A program made the position numbers and the translations under genes. From Yponomeuta sedellus (lineage: Eukaryota; Arthropoda; Insecta; Lepidoptera; Yponomeutidae), in NCBI GenBank assembly GCA_934045075.1, contig OW203726.1, forward strand, positions 17,919,988 through 17,983,987: a stretch of 64,000 nt of DNA, in the 5' to 3' direction. Shown piece after piece: positions 1 through 14,400 of this stretch. Position 1 is the first letter of the stretch. The number at the start of each line of letters is the position of its first letter. The notes under the pieces were generated by a model. It was given only the letters and a program-made list of their open reading frames with translations, had not been told where the DNA came from and ran no database searches.

Positions 1-667
1 GGCATCAGTGAAATTTCGAACCTCTTTACAATATTCTCTGTATTACGTACAGGCAGCGACATCTGACTTAAGCAAATTGCATTACTTACAGCCCCGACTA
101 CCTACTTTGCAGTTAGGTTTTAACATCGGAACGATATCACTGTACCCACATGATTACACTATTTTTATTTTTAATGCACTAACCCGTGCTAAGGAACAAA
201 TTTAAAAACCTATTTAGAGGCTAAAAATTTCACCCATGCCGGGATTCGAACCCGCAACCTCTGGCTATCCGTACCAGCGCTCTACCAATTGAGCCAATGG
301 GCGACTCACGGCATCAGTGAAATTTCGAACCTCTTTACAATATTCTCTGTAGCCTCTAAATAGGTTTTTAAATTTGTTCCTTAGCACGGGTTAGTGCATT
401 AAAAATAAAAATAGTGTAATAGATATTAAGATTTTTGATGTTTACTTAAAAAAAACGTACTGTATAACAAGTTATGATTTTTATTCATTGGTGGCTAGTT
501 AGCACCCCGAAGCGCTTTAAGCTCTCTCTCTGAGAATAGGGCTATTCCCTGCAGTGGGAAATACAAATAAGTTGTCTATGTTCAGCAACCTTAAGTATAT
601 AAAAAGCGTTCTTCCATGTGTTCTTTCATCTTGCATGAAATAACTAAAGAATTCCTTTTTTTTTCAG
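1..667. mobile_element. tRNA-like dispersed element with terminal inverted repeats; Ecm29 intron
   Basis: A - strand element body at 1-150 is followed by a foldback: inverted ends at about 149-219 and 351-422 (TTTAATGCACTAACCCGTGC and its complement) enclose the tRNA-like module 231-303 (-). From 423 to 667 the ECM29 intron is AT-rich with nothing recognised. Confidence 0.8.
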
Positions 668-807
668 ATGAAACTATCGATAGTTAACTTCATAAGCAAG
701 GACATTTTCAACAACAGCGACGTGCTGCTCCCCCTTATAGTGGCGGCCGCGGACTCGCGTTTCAGTGTGGCCAACCATGCTAACAGCCCCCTGATCCGGG
801 CCGTCAG
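668..807 (+). CDS. Ecm29: Ecm29 exon 1 of window
   Basis: 140 nt, MKLSIVNF to LIRAV. A T-rich acceptor ends at 667 and the donor is CAG|GTATGC. Two leftover bases (AG) pair with the first base of the next exon to make Ser. Two decayed copies follow in the intron. Confidence 0.88.
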
Positions 808-3800
808 GTATGCTAACACTAAGAAAATACAAAACTCGTCCACAGTACTCGTCCATCCCCCTTAATAGTGGCCGCTGCAGATTTGCTGCATTTCAGTGTT
901 GCCATTTAAGCCAATAACCACTAATCTGGGCTGCCAGGTATGTCAACATTAACAAAATACTCGTACCACGCAACTGTTTCCACTCCCCCTCGCAGTGGGA
1001 GCTGTGGAGTAATTTTTCAGTATAGCCAAAAACGCCAAACGCCAACGCCAAAAGCCCCTGATCCGGGCCGTCAGGTACGCCAACATTAAGAAACAATAAT
1101 AGGCTAACACGAGAAATTGCAGCAAGAGACGCAATGTGTTTATACCTGTCCAATTTGGTAGATTTTATCGTCAGATTTGTTCGTGTAAAACCGACCTCAC
1201 TGGTCATTAAACACCGCGCCGGGACACGATAAATCGCTTGGCAGCGTGTCTTTGCCTAATGGATGTCTACTAGTCGTAGCTTATGTCTACCAACAGTGAC
1301 ATGTTTGGCACTCATTGTTCATGTTAATTTTTATACCATAATTTTTAGCGAGGAATGACGGATTCCCTAATGAATACTTTTGTTTTCCCAGTTCGGTGGA
1401 CTGGTCGCTTCCGTCTGTGGTGGCCCCGCTGTACTCGCTTTATCTTGGCACGTGGGGCGGCATGAAGGCGGCGCCCGACGATCGCAAGGTAAGCTCAGCT
1501 CAATTTTCTGTTGCACAGAGGCAAGATTTGATCGTGGTCATTATTCTCCCTTGGAGTTGGGTTCCCAGTGCGGGCGTGCACCAATGATTTTTTTTCTAAG
1601 TCATGTACATTTGTGTAGTTATAGTAGCCAAACCACTCGCTAATCGTGAAGTGAAAACATCGTGAGGAAACCTGAGTTTCTGGGGTGTTCAAATATCTCG
1701 GCGTTTGAAATTGCCGATCCGCGGTGGGCAAGCGTGGTAATTAACCTCATATTCTGTCTCTGAGAGTAGCCCTGTGCCCTGTTGTGGGACTTTTATAGGC
1801 TACATAAAAAATGGGGTTGGGTTCTTCCAAATAACCAAAGATCGCCGATGGGGCAAAAAAGTTCCCGAGTTCACGGCAAACGCACCGTGGGACGCTCAAC
1901 ACTTCGCTGCATCGATGTTCTAAAGCAGATTTCTAGCAGCGATTGGATGAGAATGACCAAGGACAGAAAGCCGTGGTGTGCCTTAGGAACTTATGTTTAA
2001 CAGTGGACAAAAAAGGTAGATTAGAAGGTGAAGAAGGTAGATTAGGTAATTTTTTTGTGATTCATTGAATGAGTGAGTGAATAAATTTTGAATGATTTAA
2101 TTGATTGATTTTGGCTATGTTGGTGTTTGAACATTATAGAAAGTGTTTTACAGTGTGCTCTGATAGTTTTATTTTAATAAAGCATTTCATCGTTTAGCAT
2201 GCTGTCATTTGACATAACCCAATGCCAAAATATAGCCTCATCAAAATAACTTAAACAGTGGACAAAAAAAGGATGATTGATAGAGTGTTTCATTGAATGA
2301 GTGAGTGAATGAATTTTGAATGAATTGATTGGTTTTGACTACGTTGGTATCATGCGTGAACATTATGGAAGGTGTTTTACAGTGTGATCTGATAATTTTA
2401 TTTTAATTAACGGTTTCGTCGTCATTAACATTTGCCCAAAACTTTACTATTAGTATGCTATCATTTGACATAACCAAATGCCAACAATACAATATGCGCC
2501 CCGCTCCAGGACTTGCTTGGCCTCCCACAAGCCTTGTGGTTTGTTGGGTGTAGTCTAATCACCCTGCCTGACTAGGCTTGACTGGGTGATATAATGCCAA
2601 CATATAGCCTCATAAAAATAACTCACAGTAAATAACTAAGTTTTTCATTGAATTAATTGATATTTTCGTCTCTATTAGAAGTAGTTTCATAAACACAGAC
2701 TTCTGATTCTATGTATTTAAATTAAGAACTTTATTTAATGATATGCATCATAATAATTTAATTAACTAATAATAACTGTTAAAACGTTATATATTTGAAC
2801 TCTCATGCTGTATTGTAGAAATTTAATATATATATATATATTTTTACTATAATGTATGAACTAATTTGAACCTATTTAAATCCAAAAATCTTAACCCTGT
2901 ATTAAGATTATTTGTGAGTTGTACTCAATATCAATATTAATTGCGATGTAATTGTAATTGTTATTTTAGTTCTAATTTTATTGTAATTATTTCACAGTTG
3001 GACACTGTAACTACATAAAATACGCACAATGTCATGTTATATAAATTCGTCGTGCGGTCTCCACGTTACAGGCTATGCCTAGTGTGGAGATCTCAAGCTA
3101 TCTCACGAAGTACAAATTGTGGCAGTAAAGATGTACATATCTGTGAATATTTCTTTTTGTAGTATTCTTTTACTTGTAATTGGCAAATAAACTATATTTA
3201 TTTTATTGCCTTAACATAAGATCCAAATTGGCAGGTCCCGGCGTGCACGCGGCTCCGGCTGAAGCTCATCCAGTACTTAAACAAGAGCAGCGGCGCGGGC
3301 GTCATGTTCCCGCACTGCGTCCAGGTGGTCTTCTCGTCCCTGTTCGATGAGAATTCCAACTCGAGGCTGAGGAATCTCGCGCTCGGGTATTTGCTCAACG
3401 TACTGAACAGGTGAGTAAACTGTCTGATACAGAAAAGAAATTGATGGATGTAAGCGCCTGCCAAATATGATACCCTTGATGCGCTGCATATCGGCTACCT
3501 TGCAACTAAATCAATCTTCCATGAACCTATTGTACGTTTAAAAGCCCTAATTTTACCTATGTTTCCATACAAAAGTCGTCGTATCACTGCATACCAATCG
3601 TAAGGACTTACAGAAGACAAGACTCTTCAATGGTTTACAATATTGATACAGATACATAGCCTATTTATATGAGACGTCAGTTATGCTTGAATGTAGTAAA
3701 TGAGTTTAATGACTATTTGAGTAAATATTAAATGAATATTTATTCAAATAGTCATTATAAATGTCAAATAGTTAAATGAATATTAGCAATGACTCAAGGA

Positions 3801-5365
3801 AAGATCTGTTTTGTAGCGGCTTTGGAAATAAAAAGATTGATAGACAAGATAAAGACAGCAAGAGAGAGATAGATTGAAAGGCAGAGATTCTTTTCGCACT
3901 GTCTCCCAGTCGTTTTCTCGTCTCTGTTCGACGAAAATGCCAACTCGAGGCTAAGAAATCTCGCGATCTGGTATTTGCTCAATCTACTGAACAAGAACAA
4001 CTTAATGAATAGATGAGAGAATTGAGATAGATGATAGCCTTCAGATAAATAGGTAAGACGCCGCTCATGCTTGGATGTGCGTTTAAATTATGTATGTATG
4101 TACAATACAAATACAACAAATAGTTTTATTGGTATAAGCATTATCTATTGTGTACATACTGTTACACAGACTTAACGCGCTAAAATACCTTTTAGACCTA
4201 CTTAACAATAAATTACAATTACTAAGGTTGTTCGTACACAGTGTCATCGTAAAATTCGAACTTCTGACCCCTAAACTAGGTAGAAACCTGTGTCTTAGGG
4301 ATCGTGGGTTCTCCTACTGGTATTAATAAACAACATATTTTAACTGATACGTAACAGCGGAAAGGACAGAATCAAGCAAAATCAATAAAATCACATGCAT
4401 AAATAAAATTTTAATGACATTTAAGTTATTAAATTGAAATGAAATTTACAATGTAACTCATAGGTGTACATTGGGCGGTAGGTACAGGTTTGTATTTAAA
4501 ATAATGAAAATGTTGATTGTGTGATTGCAGCGGCGACGAGACCCAAATGAAAAAGGTGGCGCCAGTATTTCTACAGGGTCTCCTGAAGCTTATCCGCTCA
4601 GAGGACCACGCTGAGCACCAGTCGAAGGCCTATATGTGCTTAGGTTTGTAACCATATTACTCAAAGCAAGTTAGGCCGCCAACACGAAGAGGTTTTTGAA
4701 AATACTAATAGGTACTGGATTCCAATATCTACGGCAACTAATGTGTCATGAAATATGTGACTTTTTTTCGAATTAGTCCCATTGTAAATATTACCTTAAC
4801 CACTACGCACGTATAAGTTTTGGAATTTTATTTCAACGTATCTTTTTGAACGTCGACTGTGTTAATAATTATAAACTCAGCCACTTATTTTCTTCATCCA
4901 CCTGTAGTAACCTACTAAAGCGTCCATTGATAATCAAACTTTCAATAAAAAATAGCAATGTTTTCAGGGTTTGTCCAATGTATGTCCATGGATTATTTTA
5001 CCATAAATTCTACCGATTCTAAATTGCACACTTGATAAATCGATTCAACCCTTTAGCATTTGGTTATAATCTTCTTGGTGATATAAGCAGTCGCGGCTTT
5101 TTATAATAATATTATTTTATTTTACTACGTATTGTTTGTTAAGCAGACTAATAAATAGACAAGTAGACTAATAGACTAGATACTTCTTACATAGATTTCA
5201 AAATCTATTATCTATTTTAGTTGGTGCACATTGTATTTGCAAACCAGTTATTAATTTACATTCACTTACCACTGTTTACAACAAAGTTAGTTGAACAATA
5301 GTGGCAAAGTTAGTTGATCAAGTTTTGCTTTTGTTACTCAGATGTGTGTGTTCGTATGCGCGCGC

Positions 5366-5412
<47 letters not shown>

Positions 5413-8400
5413 TGCGCGTGCGCGCGCACGTGGGTGTGTGTGAGAGAGATTTAAGTGCAAAACGGTGCAAAACTCATTACACCGTTACAAGTGCATGCCT
5501 TTTCTTCCTTTTTATCATTTTTTATATCGTAATGGTCTCTCCCGAGCCAGGTCGGCTGGCGCTGAAGTGTCCGTCCAGCATCAACAGTCAGTTCTCCTTG
5601 CTGGAGGAACTGGTGAAGAAGATACCGGAGGCGGTGCCCGAGATGAGGACCGCCTTGAGAGACGCGCTGCTCGAGATGGCGGTCGCATTCCGGATTGACC
5701 CTCAAGGTAGGACTTACAAATGGCCTTCTGCCTAGTTTGGTATATACGGGACAAGAAATTAAAATTATGAATTACACAGTTAAGGGTTTCAACAATTACA
5801 GTTGTTCGAGGAGATTCATAGGTATTTTATTCTTTGTCTTCTCATAGTGTCAGTGTCAGATACAGTCATGTTTCTGTGAGAATAAACAAAAACATCCATG
5901 TTCTTATGTCGCCTGTAAATGCCCCACTGCATGGCACAAGGGAGTAGGGGCGTTATTACCACGCGTGCCCACCGCGGATTAGCAATTTCATGCGCTGAGG
6001 TATTTGAACACCTCGGGTTTCCTCACGATGTTTTGCTTCCCAGTTAGCGAGAGGTATTGCTACTAGTTAAATCTAGTTTATGTATTAGTGGTATTTAATA
6101 ATCTGTTAATCTACTATTAAGCTGTCCATTAACCAAAGTCATCATTATCATCAGCCCGATAAACCCCACTGCTGGGTATAGGCCTCTTCATTTCCACGCC
6201 AGCCAGCACGGTCTCGCGCTAGTCTCATCCACTGTTTGCCGGCTACTTTGCATAGGTCATCTGACCATCTGGCTGCTGGTCTGCCTACCAACCGTTCCCC
6301 CTCCCACGGCCGCCACTCTGCCACTGCCTTCGTCCATCTGCCATCATTCCGCCTGGCCAAGTGTCCCGCCCACTTCCACTTCAGAGTCGAAATCCGTTTG
6401 CCGATATCTACCACCGTTGTTCGACGTCTGGTTTCGACATTCGGGATCAGGTCCAGAAGTGTGATTACTAGCATAGCTCTTTCCATTGCTCTCTGTGCGA
6501 CTTTAACCGAAGTGCATATAAAAAATAAATTACCGCTGTTAACAGTAGATTACAGACTATTAGTATACTAGAAGAAGGTTAAAGTACAAATGAAGTGTGG
6601 AGACCACAGTAAGTTAGACTCGTAGTAAAATCTGTCATGTAAACCGTAATACTTTTATAATACATGTTCTTCTTGTATACTCAGTGTAACATTAAGATAA
6701 TGTTGTGTTTTTGTGCTTAAAATAAACAATTTGTATTTTGTAAATGTGTACATTATACATTGTTTTTCACAGATAAGTCCGAGCCAATGGACGTCTCTCC
6801 CGTTGAGGCGGCAGGCTCTTCCAAGGAGCCGGAGAAGATGGATACTGATGAGAAGACCACAACCAGCCCCTTCGACGAACCCAAGGCACTTGCTCTATTA
6901 GCTTTGCTTGACCAGTAAGTACATAGATAGTCAGCCTATATAACTTTCTGAGAGAAGGCCTGAAGCGGGCGTTTTGTTTGTAGGGAGAATAGTTATTTAG
7001 AATAAATATTTTTCGTGGTTTACTAAGAACGAGGAAATATTTGAAGATGATACTATTGAACGTTGATGAAGCGAAGGTGATATGTGAGGATCGTGGCAAG
7101 TGGTAGTCCCTGGTCTCTGCCGACCCCTCTAGAATACAGGTGTGATGTTATGTTATTTTATGTGATGAAAGCTCTGATGATGAATGGATGTAAAGGGAGA
7201 TAAAGCAAAGATGGTGCGGAAAGTGAAGGCTTATGCCGAAAATAATATTTTTTTAGTTTTATACTGACCCTAGGTCATTAATTTCTTTGTTTATTCCAGT
7301 ATCTTCAACATATTAAAAGTAATACTTCTATGCAGGCATTCTGTATTAGCGTATTCACACCATTGTTCATACGATATTTAACAGGCGTGAAATCTAGCTA
7401 AGTACTTACGCATACATTTTGCCCACAGCTACATGCTGAGCGACGAGCCGATGATCCGCTACATCGCAATGCGGTACTCTTCCACAGTCTTCCCTAGCGA
7501 CTACATCCCCTCGCGGTTGCTACTGCTGCTGGCTAGCGGCGATAGGTAAGTGCTATTGAACACAACGGAATTAAATGGACTGAATGAATGGTAATGAAGC
7601 GCTCGTGGCCTAGTCGAACCGAGTGATTGCAATCAATCACTTGAGTTTTTTTTCGCTTCCTTTTTTCTTGCAATCTGTCCTTGACATTAAGCTAGAATTT
7701 TGGCTTCATTGTCGTAGTGGGCTTGCATGGTATATGCCCTGTGGCATATCCATATATTACGTTCTCTTGGTTCGGTGGGTTTCAACCAAGTAGATCGTTT
7801 GGTGATTTTCTTTTCAGTCTCTTGAATGTGCGTGTTTTCGTCAGGAATTTCCTGGCCAGCTTATTTGGGTGAGATTTAATTCTCTTTGTGTAGGTCTCGT
7901 ATTTGATCTTTATTTCGTCTTTAATTGTAGGTATTTCAAACTCACTATGAAGTCTGTCGTTTGTAATGTACCAAGGTGCATTTGTAATCATACGAAGCAT
8001 TTTTGACTGGAAACGTTGGAGAATTTCTACATTCGAGTGTGATGCGGTTCCCCAGAGCTGTATACCATAAGACCAAACGGGTTTAAGTATGCATTTATAC
8101 AAAAGCAGTTTATTTTCTAAACTGAGTTGCGATCTTCAATTTATGAACCAATACAGCTTTCTCAGATGAAGGCTTAGTGCTTTTCGTTTTGAGAAGATAT
8201 GCTTTCGCCATGTCAGTCTTCTATCTAGATGTACACCCAGGTATCTGACTTCGTCTGATTGTGGAATTTGAACTCCGTTGAGTGTAACTTCCGGGCATGT
8301 ATCGCGGCGAAGACTAAAAGTTACTTGTACAGATTTTGTTTCATTGGCCTTTATGCGCCAGTCTTTGAGCCAATTTGACACGTCATCCAGGCTACTCTGT

Positions 8401-11400
8401 AACAGTGACGACGCCAGAGCTGGGTTTTCATGCGAGGCAAGGACATCCGTGTCATCTGCGAATGTGCCGACTAAAACTTTGTCTGTTGTTGGCAAGTCAT
8501 ATGTGTATATGAGATACAGGATCGGTCCCATTACACTGCCCTGTGACACTCTAGCCTGTATCTTGCACAGCTCGGTTTGGGCAATCACTTGAGTTAACCA
8601 ACAACAGGTGCGCGGTCAGGTGCAAGATGGGCCACCGTCCCGTAACTACCTCTAGTGGCATTTTTCCGAGCGCTTCTGTGCTTCCCAAGGCACGTTCAGC
8701 CGTTGCTGCCGGCTATCATGTAATGGCAGTCGTTAAGCCATGTCAGAGGCCTCATGGGCGGCTTGATAACTTCTGACAGTAAGGCGAGCCAGTCTTACAA
8801 TCCTCCACCAACCCGCCCCCGTGGTGGCGTATGGCCTATACCTTCCTTAGGGGCGAGACCCGTGCCCCTCGGTGGGGACATAATGGGTTGATGATGATGA
8901 ATGTTAATGAAAGCATTAACTTTTAAAATCCTGTTCCTTTAAATTATGTTCTACAGCTCTACATGTTTTCACGTTTCTACAATCAATCGCTTAGCAAGTA
9001 AATGGTGGGGTGACGCCCTACTCTAACAAAAATTGTACTTTAAAGCTTAATATTTTCGTTAAATTGGAAATGTTTTTTAATACATCCACAAATTGTAACG
9101 TTCATTAAGCCGCAGTTTCTGTGCTACTTTGAATAAAACCTTTTCATTTCATTTCATTTCAATTGAAATCCTCGAATATTATGATCTAATAAACTAAATA
9201 CATAGGCAAAACAGCACAACAACTAAAAAATATTTGAAAACATAACCGTCTGACATATAAAAGAACATTCTGTTTTTAAACCGATATGAGAAACTAAATA
9301 GGGAGGAGTTTGCCACAGCTATTGTTGGTTTAAGCTGGGAGCTACAGTCGAGCGAAGCGCTAGTGACCCTTTAAATATAGGTGTGGTACTCGCGACACCA
9401 AACTAGCGATGATACGAGGGGAGGTCCAAAAGTCCGCGGAATGAAAGTAAAGGAGAGGGGGTATGTTTACTCGCGTAGTATCATTCTAATTATCAACTCA
9501 TTACGAGTATACAAAGACAAATTTCAGCCTTCTAACTTCATTAATCAAAGAGCTATCGTGCTGAGAACAAGAAAATCCGGTGGTAATCTGCAAAAATAGA
9601 GCAAATTGAACAACGTGCCGTCATTAAGTTCCTCACCAAACAAGAAAAAACTCCGAAAATCATAATGGAAGAAATAGGAGACGTGTATGGGGACCAATGC
9701 CCTTCTAGAACAATGGTTTACAAGTGGCATGGATGGACTTTTCAAACAAGGAAGAGATTCAATAGAAGATGACCCTCGCCCGGGACGCTCTATTGACGCC
9801 ACCACATCGGATATCGTCGAGAAAATCGAAAAACTTGTACTGGAAGATGCCCGGTTGAAAAAGAAACAGATATCTGCATTAACTGGAGTATCAGAAACCA
9901 CAATTTTGAGGATACTCCATGACCACCTTGGTATGACAAAAGTCAGTGCAAGATGGGTGCCGAGAATGCTTACGCCAATTCAAAGACAGCAACGAGTCGA
10001 CGCGTCGAAGCATTTTTTGGAGGTCTGTGGCCAAGAACCAAGCGGTGTTTTGGCCCGAATTGTCACTGGAGATGAAACTTGGGTTCATCATTATGAACCC
10101 GAGTCAAAGCAAGAGTCGATGCAGTGGAATAAAAAGGGTACACCTCCCCCTAAGAAGTTTAAGGTGTCAGAATCAGTAGGCAAGATGATGGCGACGGTGT
10201 TTTGGGACTCTGAAGGAATTTTGTGGTTAGATTACAAAGAAAAAGGTGTCAACATAACCGGAGAATATTATGCTTCACGACTAGAAAAACTGAAGGCAGC
10301 GATCAAAGAAAAAAGAAGAGGAAAATGGTCGCGTGGGGTTCTCCTTTTGCAAGACAACGCGCCCGTTCACAAGTGTCACAAAGCGATGGGTGCCTTACAC
10401 AGATGTGGGTTCGAGGCACTAGTTGATCCACCCTATAGTCTAGACCTGGTCCCCAGCGACTATTATCTTTTTCCAAAAATGAAAAAAGACCTTCGAGGAA
10501 GAAAACTTTCGGAAGATGCAGAAGTCAAGAAGGCTATTTCGGCCCATTTTGACAGCAAAGGAAAATAATATTTTTTCGAGGGTATGCAAAAGTTAATTTT
10601 AAGATCCAAAAAGTGTATTGAGCTTAGGGGGGGACTATGTTGAAAAGAAAAAATAAAATAAATTAAATATTTAAATTGTAACCTTTTCATTCCGCGGACT
10701 TTTGGACCTCCCCTCGTAGGTGCTTGCTACTTTCGGTAAGGTGCAACCTCGGAGCTACTGTTCATCGAAGAACCAGTGATCCTCTACATAGCGATGCGGT
10801 ACTCGTGACTACATCTCTCTTTATGTTGGCTACTGATACTAGCTAGTGGCGGTAGCTACTATCGTCTTGGTGTATAATCTCAAAGCTACTGTCGAGCGAA
10901 GAGCCAATGATTCTCTTCATAGGGATGTGGTAATTGCGACTAAAAGCTATGTGTATTAGGTGCGTGCTCCTGTCGGCTTAAGGTGCAACCTCGGAGCGAC
11001 AGTCAAGCGAAGAGCCAGTCATTTTCTACATAGCGATGCGGTATTCGTCACTACGTCTTCCCTTGCGCTACTGCTACTAGCTAGCCGGGATTTGTAAGTT
11101 ACTGCTAATGTCGATTTAAGATGCTACTACACAGCTCTACTTCTGTCGAGCGAAGATCCAGTGATTTGTTTCATTGCTATAATCGCTATCCACAGTTATT
11201 AGATAGCGTAGATAGGCTCGTGCAACTGTATAAGCTTCAGATGCAACCTCTTAGCTACTATCGAGCGAAGAGTCAGTGCAATTTTTTTTTGTAAATGTCA
11301 GTTACATAAAAATGTTGCTCACCAAAAAGTAACTCTTGTGTGGCTGTACCAAGAGATCTGTAACTTGGCATACTCGTAGGTGTATGAATTGCGGCTGTAA

Positions 11401-14400
11401 TTGAGTATTAACTATTTTTGTTTATTTCTAGCCAGGATGAAACATCCACGGAGGCCTTGAAATGCCTCTACGGTACGTCGCGGCAAAGCGAGATAGATGA
11501 CGTAGTAAACAACGTCTCACGAAAGGTATGTAATTAGGTCACTAAAGTAAATAATAAATAGTGTAGCCTATATGCGTCCCGATGCCCGATGTTCTCGAGT
11601 CGGCGGAGGGTCCGTGAATGCGGCCGTGATAGTGATGGCATTTTGGGGAAAGGCATTTATCCACAAGTGGGCAGCGGTGAGCTGATAATGATAATGATAT
11701 ACGTCCCACTGCGGGGTGCATGCCCTTTTCTCAGAGAGAAAGAAAGAGAGAGTATTTTCCTATAACCACGTGTGCTTACCGCGGATTGGCAATTTCAGAT
11801 AGTAAAATAAAATTTATTCAATTACCAATATATAAGGATACATTTTTGAAGTTACTTAACATCATAAAGACTTACAAATAATAGTAGACAGTCAGGTTTT
11901 CTCGCAATGTTTTACTTACACACAGTTACCGCGTGGTACCGCTACGCCTGATTCAAAAAAGTAAATTTATTGAATAAATGGATGTATGGATGAATACAGT
12001 GAAGTAATAATAAATTAATTTGTCTCTGATATTTACGTCCTCTCTTTAAGCCTGGTTTTAACCTTTGCATCCACCTTACTTGTACAGTCTGATAGTCTTA
12101 ATGGTTGTAAAAGAATGCGTATACTTTTCTGATGCTGAACACTTTTCAGGAAACCACAACCGTCAACATAGACGAAAACAGTACAAAGAGCTATAGGACT
12201 GAAGACACGCAGGAGTTCAAGGTGCCCCCTTTCCAAGACATGGTGAACTATGTGTGGGAGCAGATCCAGAAGAGAAAGACTGGCTCTAACGCGAAGCACC
12301 GGTTCGTGGTCAGCAACCAAGTGCTGCAGTTCCATCCGGCTGCTTATCAGGAGGTGAGCTCAGCAAATGGGCAACTTGCACGAAAAATGTTTTGATTAAA
12401 TTAGAGAGGTTAAGTCAAATTCAAATTTAAGATGTTTCATTCAAAGTAGCAAAGAAAGACTCCCAACTTTCTTCCCAGTCTTTTCATAAAGTAAAAAAAA
12501 AATATCATTAATATTTTTCTCTACATACAACTAACACTTTTAATAATATGATCAAAAAGTAGATTTACTTTTCGACAGGTTGTAATATTAAAAGTTTTCT
12601 TGTGCTACAAAAATGCTCCACACAAATCGACGTCATTTGGAGACAGACGTGTCGTTTGAAAAAACGCTTGAACCAATATTTTTTGTACTTTTTCTGAGTT
12701 TTTCTTGCCCTTTGTGGTTCATAAAATGGCTGATGATGATGACGAATTGAACCCACGACCTCTGGTTTTTTCGTACAGCGCGGTACCACGAGTCAATATA
12801 AAAAAAAACGAATGTACATCTCCCAGATCCTCCGCTACCTCCGCATGTGCTTAAACCGCGGCGCGGGGTTGACTGACTGCTCGCAACACCCCAACGCCAC
12901 GTCGCCGGCGCTGGCGCGGCACTTCGCCGAGAGCCTCCTCCACACACAGGTGCTAGACCGGTACCTCGCCATGATCACCAGCCTGCTTAGCGCCACTCCT
13001 GGTGAGTCATCGTGTCAATGTACCCGAATCACGTGCTTTCAAACAAATAGACAGTTAAAAGTTAACTACGTACATCGAGGAACATGAAACAAACGGCGTA
13101 CGTGCAGGTGCCAAGGGTAGGCAGAGACTACGACTTGCCGCGAATGTGATAAGGGCGATCGTAACAGATTTCGAATCAAGTTAAAATACTTAAAAATCAA
13201 AACGAACCAAAGCTTTATAAAATTGATGAAGCGCCATTCTGGGTAAGTTGTATGTGTATACAGCCTTCAACAATTATCTATTCCGATCAAAAATTGGGGC
13301 GTTTGCTGGTCATAAACCCTGTCAAAAAAATCACCTCATGGCCTCGCTAATCTTAACCATTGCTTTCGGATCACCTTAGTTATCTGGTCGGACACTCGGT
13401 CATCGCTCTAAGAACACCGCACCAAGCTCACCGTCCATCTTGCCACATGCCTCAGCCCTCCATTTTTTTTCCTTTACAGATATCATGCCACTGACGTGCT
13501 TCCTCGACATAATCGGCTGCGTGCCCGACAAGATTGCGGCGTCCTACACCAGCCTCCTGCCATTCCTCAAGAATCTATTCATAAACAGTACTAAGGAGGA
13601 CATACGAGAGACGGCGGCTGTCATCTACGCTATTATCACAGTCCACACGGCAGATAAGAGGGCTATAGATAGGGAGATCAAGGACTTTGCCACGCAGTGC
13701 GTGTCGAATAAGAGCTTGGAGGCTCAGGTAGGTTGTCGGCGGCGTTCATTGCTCCCAAATATTATGTATTTTTAGGGTTGCTATAAATTAATCACAAGAA
13801 ACTTCCGTAATTGATGAAATAAAAAATACAGCCAGCGCGATGACCTATGCAAGCGAATGGTCGTGGTCGCTGACTATGGGCCTCATAAAAAGGCATCAAG
13901 GTCACTCATCGCGCAATAGAGAGAGCAATGTTAGGAGTTTCACTGCGTGATCGAATTAGGAATAATGAGATCCACAGAAGAACTAGAGTTACTAATATAG
14001 CTCGAAGAATAAGCGAAGTTAAAGCGACAGTGGGTAGGGGTATAGTGGGTAGCTCGAAGAACTTGTGGCCGTTGGTGCGAAAAAGTTCTGACCTGGCTGA
14101 TGACTTGATGGTCTGACGACCTGGTTACGGTGGCGGGGAGTTGCTGGATGCGGGCGGTACAAGACCGTTAAGCTTGGAAAACCATAAGGGAGGCCAATGT
14201 CCTGCAGTGTGCGTGAAGTGATTGATGATAAAAAAATACAAAATTAATCGGCCAGTCTTAAACTCTACCGCTAGAGAAAAGTTCGAGTTTGCAAGATTGA
14301 GCATTTTCTGCAAGTGTTAAATATGTCAAAATGAACCTAAAACTCTGAGTGGCCAAAGCAAGTCCATTGGCTTAAATCGCTAACTAAAATGATCAATTTA

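Larger units (their letters stand above)
1489..3234 (+). other. Intron 2: SINE-like repeat, LINE 3' fragment, tandem duplication
   Basis: Contains a dispersed repeat (about 1615-1800, also at 5930, 19790 and 49680), an RTE-like LINE 3' fragment (1850-2020) and two tandem copies of a 250-bp stretch (1998-2250 and 2251-2625). From 2630 to 3234 it is AT-rich and I see nothing recognisable. Confidence 0.6.

Noticed and set aside
668..865. ATG at 668 as a gene start
   Set aside because: It follows a T-rich splice acceptor, and ECM29 proteins have about 200 more residues before this point.
5301..5735. 144-residue frame joining a Cys/Val-rich stretch to exon 5
   Set aside because: The front is a (TG)n microsatellite and intron; exon 5 starts at 5551.
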